This document shows positions 54,450-64,000 of a DNA stretch of 64,000 nucleotides, one piece after another. The number at the start of each line of letters is the position of its first letter. Position 1 is the stretch's first letter. The notes under the pieces were generated by a model. The model saw only the letters and a list, made by a program, of their open reading frames with translations, was not told the DNA's origin and did no database searches. Position numbers and translations under genes: made by a program. Source of the DNA: Rhynochetos jubatus (taxonomy: Eukaryota > Chordata > Aves > Eurypygiformes > Rhynochetidae); contig CM050659.1 in NCBI GenBank assembly GCA_027574665.1, positions 563,001 through 627,000 of the forward strand. The letters are read 5' to 3'.

Positions 54450-57400
54450 GGCTCGGAGAGGCTCGAATGCGCGGCTCGTTGAAGCGTCTGCCCGAACACG
54501 GACATCTGAAGCAGCACTGTAATGCGACCAAACAGAAAGACTTAGGAGAGAATTTCTTGTCCCTTCTTGCTGCGCCTTTGCAGAGCACTGCGTGCCAGAG
54601 CAGCCGGATCGCTGTGTTGCTTGCAATCTCCAGTTCCAACAGTGCCACAGTTCCTCGGCAACAGAAAGAGCTAGGAAGGACTTGCTTACGCTGTTTTCTC
54701 TCGCTGTGCTCTAGCAGTTCGTTCCCTTTTCGGCAGAGCACGGGACCGCTTGCAAAGCTTAGAAACAAAGCCCTCCCTTTTCCTCCAAAAGGGAAAGAGC
54801 TACGAGAGAATTTCTTAGGGAAACCTTGTTTGTTTTGGCAGAGCACTGCATGCCTCTTAAGACAGAGCTCTGTATCCCCGGGAAAGTCAAAATCCACAGG
54901 GTCACCTTCTCTGTGCAAACAGGCTCGGAGAGGCTCGAATGCGCGGCTCGTTGAAGCGTCTGCCCGAACACGGACATCTAAAGCAGCACTGTAATGCGAC
55001 CAAACAGAAAGAGTTAGGAGAGAATTTCTTGTCCCTTCTTGCTGCGCCTTTGCAGAGCACTGCGTGCCAGAGCAGCCGGATCGCTGTGTTGCTTGCAATC
55101 TCCAGTTCCAACAGTGCCACAGTTCCTCGGCAACAGAAAGAGCTAGGAAGGAATTGCTTGCGCTGTTTTCTCTCGCTGTGCTCTAGCAGTTCGTTCCCTT
55201 TTCAGCAGAGCGTGGGACCGCTTGCAAAGCTTAGAAACAAACCTCTCCCTTTTCCTCCAAAAGGGAAAGAGCTACGAGAGAATTTCTTAGGGAAACCTTG
55301 TTTGTTTTGGCAGAGCACTGCATGCCTCTTAAGACAGAGCTCTGTATCGCCGGGAAAGTCGAAATCCACAGGGTCACCTTCTCTGTGCTAACAGGCTCGG
55401 AGAGGCTCGAATGCGCGGCTCGTTGAAGCGTCTGCCCGAACACGGACATCTGAAGCAGCACTGTAATGCGACCAAACAGAAAGAGTTAGGAGGGAATTTC
55501 TTGTCCCTTCTTGCTGCGCCTTTGCAGAGCACTGCGTGCCAGAGCAGCCGGATCGCTGTGTTGCTTGCAATCTCCAGTTCCAACAGTGCCACCGTTCCTC
55601 GGCAACAGAAAGAGCTAGGAAGGACTTGCTTACGCTGTTTTCTCTCGCTGTGCTCTAGCAGTTTGTTCCCTTTTCGGCAGAGCGCGGGACCGCTTGCAAA
55701 GCTTAGAAACAAAGCTCTCCCTTTTCCTCCAAAAGGGAAAGAGCTACGAGAGAATTTCTTAGGGAAACCTTGTTTGTTTTGGCAGAGCACTGCATGCCTC
55801 TTAAGACAGAGCTCTGTATCCCCGGGAAAGACGAAATCCACAGGGTCACCTTCTCTGTGCTAACAGGCTCGGAGAGGCTCGAATGCGGGGCTCGTTGAAG
55901 CGTCTGCCCGAACACGGACATCTAAAGCAGCACTGTAATGCGACCAAACAGAAAGAGTTAGGAGAGAATTTCTTGTCCCTTCTTGCTGCGCCTTTGCAGA
56001 GCACTGCGTGCCAGAGCAGCCGGACCGCTGTGTTGCTTGCAATCTCCAGTTCCAACAGTGCCACAGTTCCTCGGCAACAGAAAGAGCTAGGAAGGAATTG
56101 CTTACGCTGTTTTCTCTCGCTGTGCTCTAGCAGTTCGTTCCCTTTTCGGCAGAGCGCGGGACCGCTTGCAAAGCTTAGAAACAAACCTCTCCCTTTTCCT
56201 CCAAAAGGGAAAGAGCTACGAGAGAATTTCTTAGGGAAACCTTGTTTGTTTTGGCAGAGCACTGCATGCCTCTTAAGACAGAGCTCTGTATCCCCGGGAA
56301 AGTCGAAATCCACAGGGTCACCTTCTCTGTGCTAACAGGCTCGGAGAGGCTCGAATGCGCGGCTCGTTGAAGCGTCTGCCCAAACACGGACATCTAAAGC
56401 AGCACTGTAATGCGACCAAACAGAAAGAGTTAGGAGAGAATTTCTTGTCCCTTCTTGCTGCGCCTTTGCAGAGCACTGCGTGCCAGAGCAGCCGGATCGC
56501 TGTGTTGCTTGCAATCTCCAGTTCCAAGAGTGCCACAGTTCCTCGGCAACAGAAAGAGCTAGGAAGGACTTGCTTACGCTGTTTTCTCTCGCTGTGCTCT
56601 AGCAGTTCGTTCCCTTTTCGGCAGAGCGCGGGACCGCTTGCAAAGCTTAGAAACAAACCTCTCCCTTTTCCTCCAAAAGGGAAAGAGCTAGGAGAGAATT
56701 TCTTAGGGAAACCTTGTTTGTTTTGGCAGAGCACTGCATGCCTCTTAAGACAGAGCTCTGTATCCCCGGGAAAGTCGAAATCCACAGGGTCACCTTCTCT
56801 GTGCTAACAGGCTCGGAGAGGCTCGAATGCGCGGCTCGTTGAAGCGTCTGCCCGAACACGGACATCTGAAGCAGCACTGTAATGCGACCAAACAGAAAGA
56901 CTTAGGAGAGAATTTCTTGTCCCTTCTTGCTGCGCCTTTGCAGAGCACTGCGTGCCAGAGCAGCCGGATCGCTGTGTTGCTTGCAATCTCCAGTTCCAAG
57001 AGTGCCACAGTTCCTCGGCAACAGAAAGAGCTAGGAAGGACTTGCTTACGCTGTTTTCTCTCGCTGTGCTCTAGCAGTTCGTTCCCTTTTCGGCAGAGCA
57101 CGGGACCGCTTGCAAAGCTTAGAAACAAAGCCCTCCCTTTTCCTCCAAAAGGGAAAGAGCTACGAGAGAATTTCTTAGGGAAACCTTGTTTGTTTTGGCA
57201 GAGCACTGCATGCCTCTTAAGACAGAGCTCTGTATCCCCGGGAAAGTCGAAATCCACAGGGTCACCTTCTCTGTGCAAACAGGCTCGGAGAGGCTCGAAT
57301 GCGCGGCTCGTTGAAGCGTCTGCCCGAACACGGACATCTAAAGCAGCACTGTAATGCGACCAAACAGAAAGAGTTAGGAGAGAATTTCTTGTCCCTTCTT

Positions 57401-59170
57401 GCTGCGCCTTTGCAGAGCACTGCGTGCCAGAGCAGCCGGATCGCTGTGTTGCTTGCAATCTCCAGTTCCAACAGTGCCACAGTTCCTCGGCAACAGAAAG
57501 AGCTAGGAAGGAATTGCTTGCGCTGTTTTCTCTCGCTGTGCTCTAGCAGTTCGTTCCCTTTTCAGCAGAGCGTGGGACCGCTTGCAAAGCTTAGAAACAA
57601 ACCTCTCCCTTTTCCTCCAAAAGGGAAAGAGCTACGAGAGAATTTCTTAGGGAAACCTTGTTTGTTTTGGCAGAGCACTGCATGCCTCTTAAGACAGAGC
57701 TCTGTATCGCCGGGAAAGTCGAAATCCACAGGGTCACCTTCTCTGTGCTAACAGGCTCGGAGAGGCTCGAATGCGCGGCTCGTTGAAGCGTCTGCCCGAA
57801 CACGGACATCTGAAGCAGCACTGTAATGCGACCAAACAGAAAGAGTTAGGAGGGAATTTCTTGTCCCTTCTTGCTGCGCCTTTGCAGAGCACTGCGTGCC
57901 AGAGCAGCCGGATCGCTGTGTTGCTTGCAATCTCCAGTTCCAACAGTGCCACCGTTCCTCGGCAACAGAAAGAGCTAGGAAGGACTTGCTTACGCTGTTT
58001 TCTCTCGCTGTGCTCTAGCAGTTTGTTCCCTTTTCGGCAGAGCGCGGGACCGCTTGCAAAGCTTAGAAACAAAGCTCTCCCTTTTCCTCCAAAAGGGAAA
58101 GAGCTACGAGAGAATTTCTTAGGGAAACCTTGTTTGTTTTGGCAGAGCACTGCATGCCTCTTAAGACAGAGCTCTGTATCCCCGGGAAAGACGAAATCCA
58201 CAGGGTCACCTTCTCTGTGCTAACAGGCTCGGAGAGGCTCGAATGCGGGGCTCGTTGAAGCGTCTGCCCGAACACGGACATCTAAAGCAGCACTGTAATG
58301 CGACCAAACAGAAAGAGTTAGGAGAGAATTTCTTGTCCCTTCTTGCTGCGCCTTTGCAGAGCACTGCGTGCCAGAGCAGCCGGACCGCTGTGTTGCTTGC
58401 AATCTCCAGTTCCAACAGTGCCACAGTTCCTCGGCAACAGAAAGAGCTAGGAAGGAATTGCTTACGCTGTTTTCTCTCGCTGTGCTCTAGCAGTTCGTTC
58501 CCTTTTCGGCAGAGCGCGGGACCGCTTGCAAAGCTTAGAAACAAACCTCTCCCTTTTCCTCCAAAAGGGAAAGAGCTACGAGAGAATTTCTTAGGGAAAC
58601 CTTGTTTGTTTTGGCAGAGCACTGCATGCCTCTTAAGACAGAGCTCTGTATCGCCGGGAAAGTCGAAATCCACAGGGTCACCTTCTCTGTGCTAACAGGC
58701 TCGGAGAGGCTCGAATGCGCGGCTCGTTGAAGCGTCTGCCCAAACACGGACATCTAAAGCAGCACTGTAATGCGACCAAACAGAAAGAGTTAGGAGAGAA
58801 TTTCTTGTCCCTTCTTGCTGCGCCTTTGCAGAGCACTGCGTGCCAGAGCAGCCGGATCGCTGTGTTGCTTGCAATCTCCAGTTCCAAGAGTGCCACAGTT
58901 CCTCGGCAACAGAAAGAGCTAGGAAGGACTTGCTTACGCTGTTTTCTCTCGCTGTGCTCTAGCAGTTCGTTCCCTTTTCGGCAGAGCGCGGGACCGCTTG
59001 CAAAGCTTAGAAACAAACCTCTCCCTTTTCCTCCAAAAGGGAAAGAGCTACGAGAGAATTTCTTAGGGAAACCTTGTTTGTTTTGGCAGAGCACTGCATG
59101 CCTCTTAAGACAGAGCTCTGTATCCCCGGGAAAGTCGAAATCCACAGGGTCACCTTCTCTGTGCTAACAG
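54450..59170 (+). repeat. Five-monomer tandem duplication (2360-bp lag) near the right end
   Basis: Monomers from 54467 to about 56826 are repeated from 56827 to about 59186. Shared rare variants include GAAAGACTTAGG, CAGAGCACGGG, TTTTCAGCAGAGCG, GTGCAAACAGG and GGAGGGAATTTC. A few single-base differences (for example at 54639 versus 56999) separate the two copies. Confidence 0.9.
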
Positions 59171-62100
59171 GCTCGGAGAGGCTCGAATGCGCGGCTCGTT
59201 GAAGCGTCTGCCCGAACACGGACATCTAAAGCAGCACTGTAATTCGACCAAACAGAAAGAGTTAGGAGAGAATTTCTTGTCCCTTCTTGCTGCGCCTTTG
59301 CAGAGCACTGCGTGCCAGAGCAGCCGGATCGCTGTGTTGCTTGCAATCTCCAGTTCCACCAGTGCCACAGTTCCTCGGCAACAGAAAGAGCTAGGAAGGA
59401 ATTGCTTGCGCTGTTTTCTCTCGCTGTGCTCTAGCAGTTCGTTCCCTTTTCGGCAGAGCGCGGGACCGCTTGCAAAGCTTAGAAACAAACCTCTCCCTTT
59501 TCCTCCAAAAGGGAAAGAGCTACGAGAGAATTTCTTAGGGAAACCTTGTTTGTTTTGGCAGAGCACTGCATGCCTCTTAAGACAGAGCTCTGTATCCCCG
59601 GGAAAGTTGAAATCCACAGGGTCACCTTCTCTGTGCTAACAGGCTCGGAGAGGCTCGAATGCGCGGCTCGTTGAAGCGTCTGCCCGAACAGGGTCATCTA
59701 AAGCAGCACTGTAATGCGACCAAACAGAAAGAGTTAGGAGAGGATTTCTTGTCCCTTCTTGCTGCGCCTTTGCAGAGCACTGCGTGCCAGAGCAGCCGGA
59801 TCGCTGTGTTGCTTGCAATCTCCAGTTCCAACAGTGCCACAGTTCCTCGGCAACAGAAAGAGCTAGGAAGGAGTTGCTTACGCTGTTTTCTCTCGCTGTG
59901 CTCTAGCAGTTCGTTCCCTTTTCGGCAGAGCGCGGGACCGCTTGCAAAGCTTAGAAACAAACCTCTCCCTTTTCCTCCAAAAGGGAAAGAGCTACGAGAG
60001 AATTTCTTAGGGAAACCTTGTTTGTTTTGGCAGAGCACTGCATGCCTCTTAAGACAGAGCTCTGTATCCCCGGGAAAGTCGAAATCCACAGGGTCACCTT
60101 CTCTGTGCTAACAGGCTCGGAGAGGCTCGAATGCGCGGCTCGTTGAAGCGTCTGCCCGAACACGGACATCTAAAGCAGCACTGTAATTCGACCAAACAGA
60201 AAGAGTTAGGAGGGAATTTCTTGTCCCTTCTTGCTGCGCCTTTGCAGAGCACTGCGTGCCAGAGCAGCCGGACCGCTGTGTTGCTTGCAATCTCCAGTTC
60301 CAACAGTGCCACAGTTCCTCGGCAACAGAAAGAGCTAGGAAGGAATTGCTTGCGCTGTTTTCTCTCGCTGTGCTCTAGCAGTTCGTTCCCTTTTCGGCAG
60401 AGCGCGGGACCGCTTGCAAAGCTTAGAAACAAACCTCTCCCTTTTCCTCCAAAAGGGAAAGAGCTACGAGAGAATTTCTTAGGGAAACCTTGTTTGTTTT
60501 GGCAGAGCACTGCATGCCTCTTAAGACAGAGCTCTGTATCCCCGGGAAAGACGAAATCCACAGGGTCACCTTCTCTGTGCTAACAGGCTCGGAGAGGCTC
60601 GAATACGCGGCTCGTTGAAGCGTCTGCCCGAACAGGGTCATCTAAAGCAGCACTGTAATGCGACCAAACAGAAAGAGTTAGGAGAGGATTTCTTGTCCCT
60701 TCTTGCTGCGCCTTTGCAGAGCACTGCGTGCCAGAGCAGCCGGATCGCTGTGTTGCTTGCAATCTCCAGTTCCAACAGTGCCACAGTTCCTCGGCAACAG
60801 AAAGAGCTAGGAAGGAGTTGCTTACGCTGTTTTCTCTCGCTGTGCTCTAGCAGTTCGTTCCCTTTTCGGCAGAGCGCGGGACCGCTTGCAAAGCTTAGAA
60901 ACAAAGCCCTCCCTTTTCCTCCAAAAGGGAAAGGGCTACGAGAGAATTTCTTAGGGAAACTTTGTTTGTTTTGGCAGAGCACTGCATGCCTCTTAAGACA
61001 GAGCTCTGTATCCCCGGGAAAGTCGAAATCCACAGGGTCACCTTCTCTGTGCTAACAGGCTCGGAGAGGCTGGAATGCGCGGCTCGTTGAAGCGTCTGCC
61101 CGAACACGGACATCTGAAGCAGCACTGTAATGCGACCAAACAGAAAGAGTTAGGAGAGAATTTCTTGTCCCTTCTTGCTGCGCCTTTGCAGAGCACTGCG
61201 TGCCAGAGCAGCCGGATCGCTGTGTTGCTTGCAATCTCCAGTTCCAACAGTGCCACAGTTCCTCGGCAACAGAAAGAGCTAGGAAGGAATTGCTTACGCT
61301 GTTTTCTCTCGCTGTGCTCTAGCAGTTCGTTCCCTTTTCGGCAGAGCTCGGGACCGCTTGCAAAGCTTAGAAACAAACCTCTCCCTTTTCCTCCAAAAGG
61401 GAAAGAGCTACGAGAGAATTTCTTAGGGAAACCTTGTTTGTTTTGGCAGAGCACTGCATGCCTCTTAAGACAGAGCTCTGTATCCCCGGGAAAGTCGAAA
61501 TCCACAGGGTCACCTTCTCTGTGCTAACAGGCTCGGAGAGGCTCGAATGCGCGGCTCGTTGAAGCGTCTGCCCAAACACGGACATCTAAAGCAGCACTGT
61601 AATGCGACCAAACAGAAAGAGTTAGGAGAGAATTTCTTGTCCCTTCTTGCTGCGCCTTTGCAGAGCACTGCGTGCCAGAGCAGCCGGATCGCTGTGTTGC
61701 TTGCAATCTCCAGTTCCAACAGTGCCACAGTTCCTCGGCAACAGAAAGAGCTAGGAAGGAATTGCTTACGCTGTTTTCTCTTGCTGTGCTCTAGCAGTTC
61801 CTTCCCTTTTCGGCAGAGCGCGGGACCGCTTGCAAAGCTTAGAAACAAAGCCCTCCCTTTTCCTCCAAAAGGGAAAGAGCTACGAGAGAATTTCTTAGGG
61901 AAACTTTGTTTGTTTTGGCAGAGCACTGCATGCCTCTTAAGACAGAGCTCTGTATCCCCGGGAAAGTCGAAATCCACAGGGTCACCTTCTCTGTGCTAAC
62001 AGGCTCGGAGAGGCTCGAATGCGCGGCTCGTTGAAGCGTCTGCCCGAACACGGACATCTAAAGCAGCACTGTAATGCGACCAAACAGAAAGAGTTAGGAG

Positions 62101-64000
62101 AGGATTTCTTGTCCCTTCTTGCTGCGCCTTTGCAGAGCACTGCGTGCCAGAGCAGCCGGATCGCTGTGTTGCTTGCAATCTCCAGTTCCAACAGTGCCAC
62201 AGTTCCTCGGCAACAGAAAGAGCTAGGAAGGAATTGCTTACGCTGTTTTCTCTCGCTGTGCTCTAGCAGTTCGTTCCCTTTTCGGCAGAGCGCGGGACCG
62301 CTTGCAAAGCTTAGAAACAAAGCTCTCCCTTTTCCTCCAAAAGGGAAAGAGCTACGAGAGAATTTCTTAGGGAAACCTTGTTTGTTTTGGCAGAGCACTG
62401 CATGCCTCTTAAGACAGAGCTCTGTATCCCCGGGAAAGTCGAAATCCACAGGGTCACCTTCTCTGTGCTAACAGGCTCGGAGAGGCTCGAATGCGCGGCT
62501 CGTTGAAGCGTCTGCCCGAACACGGACATCTAAAGCAGCACTGTAATGCGACCAAACAGAAAGAGTTAGGAGAGAATTTCTTGTCCCTTCTTGCTGCGCC
62601 TTTGCAGAGCACTGCGTGCCAGAGCAGCCGGATCGCTGTGTTGCTTGCAATCTCCAGTTCCAACAGTGCCACAGTTCCTCGGCAACAGAAAGAGCTAGGA
62701 AGGAATTGCTTACGCTGTTTTCTCTCGCTGTGCTCTAGCAGTTCGTTCCCTTTTCGGCAGAGCGCGGGACCGCTTGCAAAGCTTAGAAACAAACCTCTCC
62801 CTTTTCCTCCAAAAGGGAAAGAGCTACGAGAGAATTTCTTAGTGAAACTTTGTTTGTTTTGGCAGAGCACTGCATGCCTCTTAAGACAGAGCTCTGTATC
62901 CCCGGGAAAGTCGAAATCCACAGGGTCACCTTCTCTGTGCTAACAGGCTCGGAGAGGCTCGAATGCGCGGCTCGTTGAAGCGTCTGCCCGAACACGGACA
63001 TCTAAAGCAGCACTGTAATGCGACCAAACAGAAAGAGTTAGGAGAGGATTTCTTGTCCCTTCTTGCTGCGCCTTTGCAGAGCACTGCGTGCCAGAGCAGC
63101 CGGATCGCTGTGTTGCTTGCAATCTCCAGTTCCAACAGTGCCACAGTTCCTCGGCAACAGAAAGAGCTAGGAAGGAATTGCTTACGCTGTTTTCTCTCGC
63201 TGTGCTCTAGCAGTTCGTTCCCTTTTCGGCAGAGCGCGGGACCGCTTGCAAAGCTTAGAAACAAACCTCTCCCTTTTCCTCCAAAAGGGAAAGAGCTAGG
63301 AGAGAATTTCTTAGGGAAACCTTGTTTGTTTTGGCAGAGCACTGCATGCCTCTTAAGACAGAGCTCTGTATCCCCGGGAAAGTCGAAATCCACAGGGTCA
63401 CCTTCTCTGTGCTAACAGGCTCGGAGAGGCTCGAATGCGCGGCTCGTTGAAGCGTCTGCCCGAACACGGACATCTAAAGCAGCACTGTAATGCGACCAAA
63501 CAGAAAGAGTTAGGAGAGGATTTCTTGTCCCTTCTTGCTGCGCCTTTGCAGAGCACTGCGTGCCAGAGCAGCCGGATCGCTGTGTTGCTTGCAATCTCCA
63601 GTTCCAACAGTGCCACAGTTCCTCGGCAACAGAAAGAGCTAGAAAGGAATTGCTTACGCTGTTTTCTCTCGCTGTGCTCTAGCAGTTCGTTCCCTTTTCG
63701 GCAGAGCGCGGGACCGCTTGCAAAGCTTAGAAACAAACCTCTCCCTTTTCCTCCAAAAGGGAAAGAGCTAGGAGAGAATTTCTTAGGGAAACCTTGTTTG
63801 TTTTGGCAGAGCACTGCATGCCTCTTAAGACAGAGCTCTGTATCCCCGGGAAAGTCGAAATCCACAGGGTCACCTTCTCTGTGCTAACAGGCTCGGAGAG
63901 GCTCGAATGCGCGGCTCGTTGAAGCGTCTGCCCGAACACGGACATCTGAAGCAGCACTGTAATGCGACCAAACAGAAAGAGTTAGGAGAGAATTTCTTGT

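Larger units (their letters stand above)
12501..64000 (+). repeat. 472-bp tandem satellite array, about 109 monomers
   Basis: From 12501 to the end of the window the sequence is a direct tandem repeat of a 472-bp monomer, always in the same orientation and running off the right edge. The period is exact from the first full unit to about 51530, where one 4-bp deletion occurs, and exact again to the end. Each monomer contains single HindIII (AAGCTT), SphI (GCATGC), AflII (CTTAAG), SacI (GAGCTC) and SmaI (CCCGGG) type sites in most copies. Variation is by point substitutions shared among subsets of monomers. I do not recognise the family. Reading frames of about 150 codons occur in both strands of nearly every monomer, but 472 is not a multiple of three and both strands are equally open, so they are not annotated as genes. 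Confidence 0.98.

Noticed and set aside
12935-64000. Open reading frames of about 150 codons (+) and 155 codons (-) in nearly every satellite monomer
   Set aside because: They repeat only because the monomer repeats. Both strands are equally open, the unit length is not a multiple of three, some copies are broken by point changes, and no protein family is recognisable.
12501-64000. CRISPR-like array or LTR/retroelement
   Set aside because: There are no unique spacers between repeats, no terminal TG...CA structure, no target-site duplication and no polymerase or integrase coding; it is a classic satellite.

Overview
The window is eukaryotic and almost certainly vertebrate. A GC-rich, very compact two-coding-exon FOXJ1-type forkhead gene, CpG-island-like flanks, poly-G and poly-T tracts and a long satellite array together suggest a bird (microchromosome, pericentromeric or sex-chromosome heterochromatin). 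That placement is inference; the sequence itself shows only a FOXJ1-family gene and a satellite.

Layout. (1) Bases 1-12501 hold three head-to-tail copies of a unit of about 4.2 kb (1-4257, 4258-8422, 8423-12501). The third copy is cut off before its end. Each unit carries one FOXJ1-like gene on the + strand: a GC-rich first intron with a triplicated polypyrimidine/CAG module, coding exon 1 (163 codons, including the first half of the forkhead domain), a second intron of about 620 bp with a TTCC microsatellite, and coding exon 2 (rest of the forkhead domain, a basic motif, an in-frame 21-bp minisatellite and a FOXJ1-like C-terminal region). A non-coding 5' exon and CpG-rich promoter for the next copy follow. 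The copies are nearly identical in sequence but differ in the minisatellite (7, 3 and 11 heptads). All three share an apparent +1 frameshift that separates the FOXJ1-like C-terminal tail from the main reading frame.

(2) At 12501 the gene array stops abruptly inside the promoter/first-exon region of what would be a fourth copy. From there to the end, bases 12501-64000 are an uninterrupted direct tandem satellite with a 472-bp monomer, about 109 copies, all in one orientation. Following the period from end to end reveals one length change, a 4-bp deletion near 51530. The monomer has a nested structure: three diverged modules at 129-bp spacing plus an 85-bp segment. It carries a dense cluster of four palindromes and an 8-of-9 match to the CENP-B-box core. 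Groups of 2, 3, 5 or 9 neighbouring monomers are repeated at exact multiples of 472 bp, the footprint of recent unequal exchange, but no single higher-order repeat spans the array.

The biology worth following up is a recently amplified FOXJ1 paralogue (FOXJ1 being the master regulator of motile ciliogenesis) with copy-specific acidic repeats and a shared altered C terminus, directly abutting a highly homogenised satellite. No bacterial, viral, tRNA, rRNA or CRISPR features were seen.
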